Part shown: piece after piece, positions 47,401-58,350 of the stretch
How the letters are laid out: the number at the start of each line of letters is the position of its first letter
Position numbering within the stretch: the stretch's first letter is position 1
Assembly: GCF_029168945.1 (NCBI RefSeq)
Contig: NC_083604.1
Location: 6,936,812 to 7,000,811, forward strand
DNA: 64,000 bases
Source of the DNA: Cannabis sativa
Lineage: Eukaryota; Streptophyta; Magnoliopsida; Rosales; Cannabaceae
Direction of reading: 5' to 3'
Made by a program: the position numbers and the translations under genes
Notes under the pieces: generated by a model
The model's database searches: none
Told to the model about the DNA's origin: nothing
Seen by the model: only the letters and a program-made list of their open reading frames with translations

Positions 47401-50400
47401 TGTATTTTCTCCTAATATTTATTTTAATCAATTTATTTTAAATATATATTTATTTAATTAAAATGTCCAATTTAGAATAAAATATTCTAAATATAAATTT
47501 TAATTTAATATTTATAAATTATACTTAGATGGATATGAAAATAACGTGAATTATTTCCATCTTAGTAATAATTTCCATAAATATTTAGAAAATTATTTAA
47601 TTTAAGTTGTTTCAAAATTAATTTAAATTAATTTACAACTCAAAGTTAATTTTCTATAAATATATATTACATTTCGAAAAATGAAGTGCATAAGAATACA
47701 ACTTTCGAAAATGCTTTAAAATAAAATAAAAATAAATCCTGAAAAATTATTCTAATTTTATGTTGGCCCAAAATTAATAAAAATTAATTTTCAACAAAAA
47801 ATTATAATTTTCCTATTTAATTAAATATCTAAGAAAAATTTCAAATATTTAAGTATCATGATTAAAAATCAACTTAAACATTAATTTTCTATTTAATTAA
47901 ATACACTAGAAAAATACTTCAAGCAAAACAGATAATATCTATCTAGACTTTCATAGACTAATTAATTCAATTTCTAATTATAATATATTTTAGTTCATTT
48001 ATTTTAATTAATCATTAAATGAAAAATCATTGATTTAAGTTGGTCCAAAATTAAAATAAATAATTTTCAACTTTAATCTATTTTTCAAATAAAATTCGAA
48101 ATTTCTGCATTAAAGAAATGCAATTTCGAAATTTTGGGAAATGATTAATAAAATAAAATAAAATATATTCTAAAAATTATTCAACTTTAAGTTATTCTGA
48201 AATAAGATTCCAAACTTAAAATAATTTCATTTTAATTAAATAACATGAAAATAACAATATTTAAGTATCATGATGAAAATCAACTTAGATATTGAATTTT
48301 TAATTTAATTAAATGTATTAAATTCAAGAAATAAATAATTAAGTATAGAGGAAACTTAATTATTAATTCTAGTTTAATACTAGGAAAATATTCTAAACTT
48401 AGATTGTACCAAAATTAATTATGAAACAATTAATTGCACAATCTATGGTATTTTCCTAATTAAAATTAGAAATAATAACTAGTACTAGAAATAACTATCT
48501 AGAATATATATCATTAACTAAGTGTTTTTCTAAAATTAACTTTAAAATATTACATGAAAAATGAATTTCATATATTTTAAAAGTTAATTATGTTGCTAAT
48601 TCAATTTTAATTAGGTTAGACTAATATAATTAACCTAATACAATTATTTAAATAAGGCAAATGGGCCTTCACAGTTGGGGTAGTTCATGTGAGGGGGAGC
48701 TGGGTTCAGTATGTCGTACCCACTTCTATTGGCCCCCAACTCTCACACAAGGCCCAAAAGAGAGGAATTTAACCTTTAAATAAATAATTGTTATTCATTG
48801 AATACGCCCAAATCTAATTGGGCCTAAATAAATTTACTTATGTCAAAATTTATTTTAGCAACCTAGTCCATTTACTTAGTAAAAACTTAAATGGGCTTCC
48901 TATATGCATCTAAGCCCAAAAGCAAACATATAGGCTCACACAGGTCAAATGATTTGGATGGGCCCTATCATGTTACTAGGTTTACACAGATGAAAGAAGT
49001 ACAAAATTTACCTGTTACAAATTATTTATAAGATCTATCGTCAATTGGACTATGATTAAAATTAGATCATTGGATCTCTCAACAAGTTAATCATACCAAT
49101 TTAGATCAGATAAATAATAGGTTTGTTAAAAAAGTTTTGAATAAACAATATAAATAAACAAACATTGTCCATGTAACAGATGTGAAATAAGATATTAATA
49201 TAATTAAATTATTATTCTTAAACTAACCAACTAAAAGAAACTAATTTTAAAATATCTAGGTTTATTTGAATCAAATTAAATTAAATATCTAATAAGATCA
49301 ATGATTTGAAAGGAAAGAATCTTCAACATCACTTTCAGATCTTATAATTTAATAAAATAAACCAATTTTAAAATAGATTTGGTTAGATAATTATTATTTT
49401 AGGAATAAAATAATAAATGAATAATAATTACCATAATTATATGTCAAAATATCTCAAATTAAGCAATATTCAAATCTCTACAAAATATCTATGTTATTTA
49501 AATATTTAAGATATGATTTATAAATTTCTAATAAGGAAAAAAATGATATATATAGAAAAAATATCATTTTTAAACTTATAATTTATAAATAATTAAATAT
49601 TTAACAAAATAACAAATTTTGAATTTGAAAATATTATGGTAAGTATATCTATAAAAATATCTATGTTAATTTCAAATTTATTAATTATTTAATTTGTCAT
49701 ATAAGATAATTTTAATATAATATTTTAAATAAAAAGAGAAAGTTATCTTTAAATTTAAAATATATGAAATATCAAAATATCTAATCTTATAATTAAATAA
49801 AAAATAAATATTAAAGAAGTTAACAAATTTTTAAATCTTACCATAATAGGAAATATTTAAAATTAGAAATATTCCAAAAAGGAAATATTTAAAATTGGAA
49901 AGAATTCCAAATTGGAAATATCTAAAATTGGAAATATTTCAATTTAGAAATATTGAAAAATAGAAAAATGAATTTTGGGAAACAATCCCATGAAAAAAAA
50001 AATTGGATTTTTGGGAAAAAAAATCCCAAAAATCGCAACTTTAGGGGAAAGCAGCCCAGTAGGCTGCATCTGCAGCCCAGGAGGGGTTGCTAGCAGCCCA
50101 GACGCGCGCGGAACAGGGGAGGCTGCAGCGTCAGGCGTGCGGCAAACCCCGGCGCATGCAGCATGTTCGTGGGCGGAAGTGCAGGGTGCACACGGGCGTG
50201 TCACGCGCGCGCGATTGAGCACCCATGCATACCCGAAACCCCGATTTTCCAAAATTCATAACTTTTTCAATTTTTATCAGAATCGAGTTCCGTAAAAAAT
50301 AAAATTGCTTAATTTTTCACAAGGAATCCAAATAAAATATTTTCAAAAATCAAAAAAATATTTTTCATGGAAAAAGGTACTGTACAACATATACATTCAT

Positions 50401-50498
50401 CAACTAACACATAAACCACATGAAACCATCCAAATCAACACAAAAACATATAAATCATCGTTTTAATTCATATTACATGAAAGTAAATCATTACCATG
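47401..50498 (-). other. Non-coding leader of the large Copia-type element
   Basis: Extremely AT-rich, no ORF, except a moderate-GC block at 48650-48980 (GGGCCTTCACAGTTGGGGTA and TTGGCCCCCAACTCTCACAC) and a strongly GC-rich block at 50040-50230. Confidence 0.6.
50040..50230. other. GC-rich island in the Copia leader
   Basis: About 190 bp with repeated GCAGCCCAG, GGCTGCA, GCATGCAGCATG and GCGCGCGC motifs, in a leader that is otherwise about 80% AT. Overlapping open frames on both strands (49975-50295 plus, 49944-50252 minus) are a by-product of the composition, and neither shows homology. Confidence 0.6.
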
Positions 50499-50510
50499 GC
50501 TCTGATACCA
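50499..50510 (-). other. Primer binding site (initiator Met tRNA) of the large Copia-type element
   Basis: The minus strand reads TGGTATCAGAGC two bases inside the LTR at 50513. Confidence 0.92.
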
Positions 50511-50512
50511 GT

Positions 50513-52236
50513 TGTTAGAAATTATTTTACTTGGATCTTGATTTACTAACAAGTATGTTTGATTTACATCCTAATATGAATTCTAAAACAATGAAAATAA
50601 ACACATATAAAGTTAAAAAACCTTACAGTGGGTGCAGCGGAATAATATGACTCCTTCTATTCAGATCTCTAGCCCTTGATTTCTTTCTGTAGCAGAGCAT
50701 AATCAAGATCTGAATCTGGATCTTCTTTTCTCCTTTTTTGATGCAGAATTTCCATAGTCTTACATACTATGATTGAGATACCAGTTGATGTGTGTGGGCA
50801 CTACTCATCACTCAAGAGATCTCGAAAACTGAGAAGAAAGAAAGAGAGAGAGTGGCGGCTTCATAGTGTTTGAGAAAATAAACAGTAAAGTGTCTATCAA
50901 ACCTGAAGCCTTTACCTTCTATTTATAGAATACCACATAGGGTTAAAGTTGAATTATTTGGCATTTAAAAATGAAAAATAAAATGAGAAATAGAGTTAAA
51001 GGTGGTCGGTCATGTATTGAGGAAATAAGCCTTCCACTTTTCCAACTTTCCTATTTCATCATTTCTAGTTTCCCATTTTCTCAAAGATTGCCAATTCTCT
51101 GTTTCAACTACATAAATGTCAAATCTAATTATTTAATAACTATAATTAATTATTAAATAATATATTGTCATTTATTTTATTTATTAATAAAAACTAATCA
51201 AAGTTTTCCAATTAATAAATATACCCTTTAAACTTTCTATTTACTGTTTTACCCTTGCTTAGTGAAAATTCATAAAGCAAACATAGTCTAACTTTTAGAA
51301 TTTTAATTCCTCATTGAATCCACACTTAGAACTTGGAATTGCACTCTCAGTCATATAGAACGCTTTATATGTTCCATGATATAGACACGTCATTAGTTAT
51401 CCATTGTTATAACCCTAATGTGATCAATGATCCTCTATATAGATGATTTACACTGTAAAGGGATTAAATTACCGTAACACCCTACAATGTATTTTATCCT
51501 TAAAACACTTAACCCTGTATAAATGATATTTTAGCTAAGTGGAATGAGATCTCCACCATTTATTTTCGTTTGGTTAAGCTCGAAGGAAATCATCCTTTAC
51601 TTTCTATTCGCCAGATAGAAGCTATAGATTCCATATTTATGTTAGCGCTCCCACTCAATTGCACTACCGTGTTCCCAAAATGTATATATCACCGTGACCC
51701 AAAAGTAGGCTTAACTAACAAATCAAAGAACACGGATAACACTCTTGAGATTGAACCTAACCATATCAGGATTAAGATCATTTGATCTAGGATTAACTGG
51801 TGATATTGAATTGAATAGATATTACGGTAAGTTTTAATATATCTAATCAAAGTTCAATATCGGTCCCTTCCGATGTATACTCCATACATCCGATACTGAT
51901 AAACTTTGCCAATGTCCTGCAAAGGACATAACACTTTTCCAAGGTGTTAGAATACCTATAGCTGATTATACCATGTCAGTCTAAATCCAGTGTTCTGACA
52001 AATCCGGGAATAGACTTTTGAACATATAATTAAGATTATATTCCACTGTGCTGACAACACTATAATCTTTAACCAACTCATATGTTCTGGACTTAAAAAA
52101 AATTCATACATTATATACATATAATCATGAAATTAATCATGTGAACCATGCAACATAAAATGTTATTTCTGATCTTTATTAATAAGTAAATCTGATTATA
52201 TTGAAATGAGTTTTATTTAGGGTATAAAACCCAACA
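50513..52236 (-). repeat. 5' LTR of the large Copia-type element
   Basis: 1724 bp. A 130-bp segment is missing between short TTAATT repeats (junction at about 51303), and the 67-bp duplication is absent. Confidence 0.92.
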
Positions 52237-52504
52237 ACTCATGCACACCATAACTCCTATAGAGATGTAACTCATGCACACCATAACTCCTATACCATTA
52301 AGAATTTCAAATAAAGATGTGTAACACCTTTTACACTCTTAATGTTGGCGATAATGGTGGAAGTTACTCGTAGTAACAAGTAACTCCTCCAAATATTACA
52401 AAATGATGACACATAATATATAATGTCATATGTTACATATTAATTTGTTACATGTACATATTTAATCTATACATTATATTATTTATAAATAATATAACAG
52501 ATAA

Positions 52505-53390
52505 TATTTCATATATATCAATTATAATAATAGAAAATATAAAACATTATCAACTATAATATCAAAATAGATGAAAAAATAATAAAGGAATTCATCAAAA
52601 TTTATAATATTTTGTACAAAAATTATATATTAAATATCCGATCAACTTTAATTCGCATCAAACTCTTAGAACCAGAAGTATGCGCCATATTCACATGAGA
52701 TCGATTGTTTATATTTCTTGAACTTATTTTCTATAAAATTATACTTACAAGTTAGAAAATATGATTATAGATTATAGTTAAGCTAGACAAACAACAATTC
52801 AATATATAGCTATAGAAAAATCTAATTCTTATACAAACTAGTAAAATTAATACCTTAAAATCTTCTGATAATTAATAAAAAATTCTCTAGCAGAAAGCTC
52901 TCCACCTTTTAATTTTTCCTATAATAACAATAAAGATAATATTTCATCTACATCAATTATAATAATAGAAAATTTAAAACATTATCAACTATATATAATA
53001 TTAAAATAGATGAAAAAAATAATAAAAGAATTCATCAAAATTTATAATATTTTGTACAGAAATTATATATTAAATACATGATAAATTTTAATTCGCATAA
53101 AACTCTAAGAACCAGAAGTATGCGCCATATTCACATTAGATCGATTATTTATATTTCTTGAACTTATTCTTTATAAAATTATACTTACAAGTTAGAAAAT
53201 ATGATTATGGATTATAGTTAAGCTAGACAAACAACAATTCAGTATATAGCTATAGAAAAATCTAATTAATACCTTAAATCTTCTGATAGTTAATAAAAAA
53301 TTTTCTAGCAGAAAGCTCTCCACCTTTTAATTTTTCCTATAATAACAATAAAGATAATATTTTATCTATATCAATTATAATAATAGAAAA
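52505..53390 (-). repeat. Tandem copies of a transposase_24 exon pair
   Basis: A unit of about 418-435 bp is repeated: copy A 52501-52935, copy B 52936-53353, copy C from 53354, interrupted at 53390 and resuming at 58351. Each unit holds, on the minus strand, an exon with NRSHVNMAHTSGSKSL and an exon starting EKLKGGELSARKF, separated by intron-like AT-rich DNA. The first matches the conserved 'HTAGSKSF' segment of transposase_24. Confidence 0.8.
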
Positions 53391-53823
53391 TGTAACGTCC
53401 CCGCTTCAAGCCTCCATTGGGTCCTTACACCCACAGACTAATGACTCTTATACACGAGTACGCCACTCTGGCTGCTTCATGGACTGATGACTGACCCTAC
53501 AGACCAACACGAGTGTTTTCAGCGTGCTTTGTCCTCACTCACACGCATCCTGGGAAAACTTCCCAGGAGGTCACCCATCCTTGAAATTGCTCCAGGCCAA
53601 GCACGCTTAACTGTGGAGTTCTTTCAAGATGGGCTACCGAAAAACAAGATGCACCTTGTTGATATAGGTAGTACCAATCAATCCATTTAAGCTCTCTACA
53701 ACTGTGTAGTCCCATACCTACACAGTCTCAGAATCATCCCACTTGACCTTCCCCAGGCGGCGTGGGATTGCACAGCTTACCTGGTATATCCCCTTACAGA
53801 TCACAGGACTACTGACTGTCACA
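53391..53823 (-). repeat. Cassandra-like LTR carrying a 5S rRNA-derived segment
   Basis: The minus strand runs TGTGACAGTCAG...GGACGTTACA, about 433 bp. It is preceded by GGGGGGTGAT (purine tract) and GACGAGGACGTCGGACCCCG, which resembles the short internal domain of Cassandra TRIM elements. Confidence 0.75.
53541..53655 (-). other. 5S rRNA-like sequence with pol III internal promoter
   Basis: The minus strand contains GAACTCCACAGTTAAGCGTG, CTTGG and then AAGGATGGGTGACCTCCTGG followed by GAAGT, almost identical to the A-box/IE and C-box portion of plant 5S rRNA. The 5' third is diverged. It is embedded in an LTR and is not a 5S gene array. Cassandra elements are known to carry such a 5S-derived region. 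Confidence 0.85.
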
Positions 53824-53881
53824 ATCACCCCCCGTTACGGGGTCCGACGTCCTCGTCGACCACACTTCCGGCTGGGTCAAG

Positions 53882-53893
53882 GCTCTGATACCA
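53882..53893 (-). other. Second iMet primer binding site in the chimeric element
   Basis: The minus strand reads TGGTATCAGAGC. The sequence just upstream (ending CTGTCTACA) does not match the end of the 5S-bearing LTR (GGACGTTACA), so the expected Cassandra 5' LTR is absent. Confidence 0.8.
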
Positions 53894-53895
53894 TT

Positions 53896-54606
53896 TGTAG
53901 ACAGGTACAGTCCTATGCATTGGTATTTAGTTAGCTATTGGTACATTTTATTATGTGCTTCAAGTTCCACTACTAGTGTTGGTGATCTATTGCTGAGCCT
54001 GTGAAAACTCTTTAACAAATTGTCTTAGTCATGCTCGTAGTCCTTCCAATACCTCTATTAGATCGTTAGCGTTAACTACTATTGGTTTCTTTGGAACATC
54101 AACCACCTGTGGGTCAGCGGAACACACATCCTTAGCCCCCACCTCTATTGGTTGTTCCTTTCACATTGATTCTAATTGATTTTCTAGTTGTATTTGTGAG
54201 CTCTTACAAGAAAGCTTGATTTAATAGGTATAAAAGGGTCTAATTCTTGGGAGAGAAGATCCCATGCACATCTAAACTTAATGTTGCAAAAAAAAAAACA
54301 ACAAGTACATATTTTTCTATTTATCAAACAAAGTCTTATGAATTCCTAATAACATAAATTCTAAATTTTTGAGAAAAGGGTTAAATTCATTTCCTTCTAA
54401 AATTTAAAAGTGGAAAGCAAATAAACAAACTAAATAGCTAAACAACTAAAAAAATTCTCAATAATTAATTGTCCTCCACGCATGACTCAACTATTGACTC
54501 TTCAAGCCCTTCTTCTGAATATGTTACCATTCTCACTTCCTCTTAAATTGGTGTTGGTGCAACTGAGACTTCTTGTCCTGGCGATGGGTGGTATGCCGGT
54601 AAATTT
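53896..54606 (-). other. Degenerate coding tail in the chimeric element
   Basis: Broken minus-strand frames include ENLPAYHPSPGQEVSVAPTP and VRMVTYSEEGLEESIVESCV (about 54475-54610), apparently the shifted continuation of the 54607-55176 frame, and KKPIVVNANDLIEVLEGL (about 54040-54095). No family recognised. Confidence 0.4.
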
Positions 54607-55176
54607 TCATTTTCTGACTCTGATTCCGATCTCTACCTCGAAATGATAATCTGGTATATCTCCATTTGACTTGTTATCATTTGTTGTTGGAGAGAGTTCT
54701 GCATTTTGTAATTCCTCATCATCTAACGATGGGGAATACTCTGATTCGTATAAATTTTCTACCATCTCTTCATCTTCAAATTTTGAGTCCAAAAGGAGTT
54801 CCATCGTTTCTATTATCTCTTCTACTTCAATTTTTGGTGGGCTCTTTAATTCCACTACTAACATATTTTCTGTCACCTCGAAATATTCAGGCCTTTTTGT
54901 TTCCATACAGCCCCGTTCAGTTGTAGGGTCAATGGAATTGGTAATATCTTTCTTACTCTTATCACTAAGTTTGTACCGTACAATCTTGATGCATGTTTTC
55001 TCCACACCATTGACTTCTGCAGTATAAGTCTTCTCAAAAGAGAAACTATGGAATTTCGTTGCTAACTCCCGTATCAACATTGTGTACCTAGTTGTCTCAT
55101 CAACATTCTTTATGGTACTATGCCAAACGCTATCGATATAATAAAGCAATTCGGCGGGGACGTGAGACAATGCCAC
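54607..55176 (-). CDS. Unrecognised ORF of the chimeric element
   Basis: A 189-codon minus-strand frame with ALSHVPAELLYYIDSVWHST near the start and an acidic second half (EEIIETMELLLDSKFEDEEM, SEYSPSLDDEELQ). It lies where gag is expected downstream of the primer site and MPPR frame. The fold and function are not recognised. Acidic, low-complexity C-terminus; likely a decayed or lineage-specific gag portion. Confidence 0.4.
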   Translation of the reverse strand: MALSHVPAELLYYIDSVWHSTIKNVDETTRYTMLIRELATKFHSFSFEKTYTAEVNGVEKTCIKIVRYKLSDKSKKDITNSIDPTTERGCMETKRPEYFEVTENMLVVELKSPPKIEVEEIIETMELLLDSKFEDEEMVENLYESEYSPSLDDEELQNAELSPTTNDNKSNGDIPDYHFEVEIGIRVRK

Positions 55177-55197
55177 CCTTAATACTAAAAACTTCTC

Positions 55198-55401
55198 TTA
55201 TGACCAGATCAAAGCTCCTCGTTTTCTTACTATTTTATTGATCTCTCCATTAATAGCAATAATCTCCCTCAAAGCTCTAAGTATTTTATCTTCCATGCCC
55301 AAAACATGGTCGATCTTAAGCGATAAGATGCTCTTAATTTCTCTAAGTACCACATCACGTGACGCTCTTATTCTAGGAGGCATATTTTTATCAAAAATCA
55401 G
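55198..55401 (-). pseudogene. Start of a gag-like frame (MPPR...)
   Basis: Downstream of the primer site the minus strand has an in-frame ATG giving MPPRIRASRDVVLREIKSIL, then charged helical sequence to RGALIWS and a stop. A start with MPPR is common in gypsy chromovirus Gag proteins. The frame is short and probably truncated by a nonsense change. Confidence 0.45.
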
Positions 55402-55531
55402 CGTATCACATATAAAACTATTAATGGCAATACTAAATATATTAAAAGCAACACTTACGTTATAGTGAGAGGGATCTTTTTCAGTCTTCTGTATGTATAC
55501 CGTGAGTATCCTTCGAGCAAACGGACGATCG

Positions 55532-55543
55532 GCTCTGATACCA
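55532..55543 (-). other. First iMet primer binding site in the chimeric element
   Basis: The minus strand reads TGGTATCAGAGC two bases after the end of the 2.8-kb LTR (GGTGTTACA). Confidence 0.85.
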
Positions 55544-55545
55544 AC

Positions 55546-58350
55546 TGTAACACCCTGATATTTTGCCTTACTGTACAAAAATACCATTTTAAATGCATAA
55601 TTTGAAAAGATAAAAAAAATCCTTTAAATACAACAATGGATTTTAGAAATCAAATGCAATAGAGAAAGATCCTTCATTTGTAAAACAAAATACGATAAGT
55701 AAATAATTTTAAATAATACATTTTCATTGTGTTTAGATTTTTCAACTGCTTAAAATAAAACAGGCACCACCGGCGCTCTAGATCGTTTGCCCGTCCGTAG
55801 CCACTCACAGTATACGTACCAGAACTGACCCTGCTCACTATACATACTTCCCTGTCTAATACCTGTAGGGGGAAGTAAGGGGGTGAGCTAAAAGCTCAGT
55901 AAGGAAATGCTTATCATAAAATACCATATAATATCACACATACCATTACTGTATTTATTAAGTTTTAGCAATATCATACACTTTATTTTATAACCATAAC
56001 CAAATAACTGTATACATAGAAACCTTTATCATATAGATCCATAAAAATTGTTCACACCATACATATATACAGAGATCATAACTCCAGTATCACACTCATA
56101 ACATAATCATATCAATACTATAAATAATAATGCCATTACCATAATATTGGCATATCATAACCATTACTTACATAACTCGGGCCTAGCTTGGCCCTACAAT
56201 ATCCTGGGCCTAATCTACCCATATAATAACCTGGGCCTATGCAGCCCTACTATTGTTATAGGATAGGGTATCTCTATATTCAACAGTAATATCAGTGTAT
56301 CATACCCACTATAACAATCTCATACACGACTCAGTAAAATGTAGGGTAGGGTATCTCTACATTCAACGACCTTATCCCGTATCATACCCCACCATGGTCC
56401 CTCACTTTACCTGAGACGTTAGCATACAACATACACCATACAACATACAATACACATCATACAACATACAACATTATACAAGTCATAACAACCATAATTT
56501 ATATATATCAATTTACAAATATTGTGTCCATACCATACATTCTCAGTACCTATACAGACTTATAATAACAGATCATAACTCATATTTCAGTACACAAAGA
56601 ATCCAAATTTATGCAGATAAACACATACAAAACTATCTAATTTCCTTACCTCAAATCCCGCTGCTTAAGACTTGTTATCTCGTCACTACTACCTATAACA
56701 ACAGATGGGTCAAGGTCTTAACATTAAAATTCGCACTCTTACAGTACAGCAGAAAGAATACTATTTTTGACCAATAACTACACGAATTCAGTGAAAGTTT
56801 ACTTCATAAAAATTATAGGAAATTAAATTATATTTCCAATGATATATGGATCATTAAAAATAGATTAAAAATGAGGGAGTTATGATAGTTTTACTGAAAC
56901 TATTTCTGAGAAGGAATATGGAGTAACGAATCACAGTAGATATCGGAAATCCAAAGTTTTGATACTGAAATATTCTAAATCAGAGAATATTCTCTTCATA
57001 AAAGTTTTAGAAAATCGAATTCCCTTTCTAATGACACTAAAATCTTTAAAATCGGAGTTATAACGTAAGAGATATAGATATTATACCGAAACAGTTTTCT
57101 AGAAATCCTGAAACAAATGGATTTCGAACTATAGCAATAAAACAAAATTGACTTAGAATAATCAATAATTGGTGAATGGTTTCTTCCTAAAACATTTAGA
57201 AAATTGAATTATCTTCTTAACGGTACCAAGATCGCTAGAATCGGATCATTATTTAGAGAGATATTCGGATTTTACTGAGACAACTTATATAGAAAATATG
57301 AAAAACGATTTACAATAAACAACGTAGAAATAGTTATTTTTGACATAGATAAATTTCGATTCAGTAAAACATTTCTTCATAAGAATTATGGGAAATTCAA
57401 TAAGCTTTCTATAGACACCAAGATTGCGAGAATCGGATGAGTATTTAAAGAGATATGACAGTTTTACTGAGACATGTTTCATTCTGAAAAATAAGAAAAT
57501 GAGACCTACGAATATTCTCCTATTGTGATCAAAATGTAGAGTTTCTTACCTCAAGTGCATCAAGCTGCTTGGATCGATATACATAAGATGATGGTGATCA
57601 AAGATGAGAGTGAAGAGTGGTACAGATTTGGCTAAGGATGTAATGGAAAGATGACTTGAAAATTTTAGGGTTAGTCTTGCTCAGGTGGAAAGAATAGAAT
57701 GATATAATTTTAGGGTTGAAACCTATACTATCTGACCTCTTTTATTTTAATGAATAATAATAATATTAATGTAATAACAATAATAATATGATAAATTATT
57801 AAATAAACGAATATCTAACTTTTAAATTTAAATTGTAAGCTCTCAATCTTGTAACTTTAGGGCTTAGTTTTGACCTAGAAAAATTACGAATTCTGATATA
57901 GCTATTTCTTCAAAATTTATAGATCTTTGAATTATCTTTCCAACGCCACTTGAATCACCTCAATCGGAGTTATAAAACTCTAGATATGGTCGTTTTAGTA
58001 GAACAGTTTCTAAACCTACGAATTTCTCTAAACTTACGAATTTTCTCACATTAATTAAATAATAATATTATTTAATACCACTTATACAATTATTTAAATC
58101 AAATAAATATATGATAAAGAAAACCTAATGGATTGTCATATCAGACTTTAATTAAATGATTACGTACCTATGAAAATACCATAATATTTTACTTTCGTAG
58201 TTAATACAACTTTAACTTTCTTTAGAAAATTGGTACAACTACTCTAAGCAATAATATCAACTCACTAACAACACAAATAAAAGATAATTATCGTCACACA
58301 ATCAATATCCAAACAAAAAAATTAAATACTATTTTAAACTGGGTATTACA
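55546..58350 (-). repeat. 2.8-kb gypsy-like LTR of the chimeric element
   Basis: The minus strand runs TGTAATACCCAG...CAGGGTGTTACA. It contains divergent tandem modules of about 190 bp between 56790 and 57490 (shared elements such as TTTTTATGAAG, CCGATT and AGATAT), and a related block at 57840-58030. Also a CATACAACATACAA-rich patch at 56425-56475. No coding sequence. Confidence 0.7.

Larger units (their letters stand above)
42373..52236 (-). mobile_element. Large decayed Copia-type LTR retrotransposon
   Basis: LTRs are 42373-44293 (1921 bp) and 50513-52236 (1724 bp), TGTT(G/A)GAAATTATTTTA...AACCCAACA. The target ACTCA is duplicated at 42368-42372 and 52237-52241. Minus orientation: initiator-Met primer site at 50499-50510, purine tract at about 44294-44304. 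The interior has only remnants of pol and a long AT-rich leader, so the element is non-autonomous. Confidence 0.93.
41837..52499. mobile_element. Solo LTR, later split by a Copia element
   Basis: Begins TGTTAGAGATATTATTACAA and ends AATAATATAACA, with GATAA duplicated at 41832-41836 and 52500-52504. After the nested element (42373-52236) and its duplicated target are removed, only about 790 bp remain with no coding or primer site. The simplest reading is a solo LTR left by LTR-LTR recombination. Confidence 0.8.
53391..58350 (-). mobile_element. Chimeric LTR retroelement: gypsy-like 5' LTR, Cassandra-like 3' LTR
   Basis: Outer ends are TGTAACGTCCCC (53391) and GGGTATTACA (58350). The target GAAAA is present on both sides (53386-53390 and 58351-58355), and removing the insert restores the exon-pair unit C. 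On the minus strand it begins with a 2.8-kb LTR (58350-55546), an iMet primer site (55543-55532) and gag-like frames. It ends with a second iMet primer site (53893-53882), a short spacer, a purine tract and a 433-bp 5S-bearing LTR (53823-53391). The two terminal LTRs are not homologous. Confidence 0.75.

Noticed and set aside
49944..50295. Overlapping plus and minus frames of about 100 codons
   Set aside because: They arise from the GC-rich island, which lacks stop codons by composition; no family signature.
53541..53655. A genuine 5S rRNA gene
   Set aside because: Only the internal promoter half is well conserved, there is no tandem array or terminator, and it lies inside an LTR.
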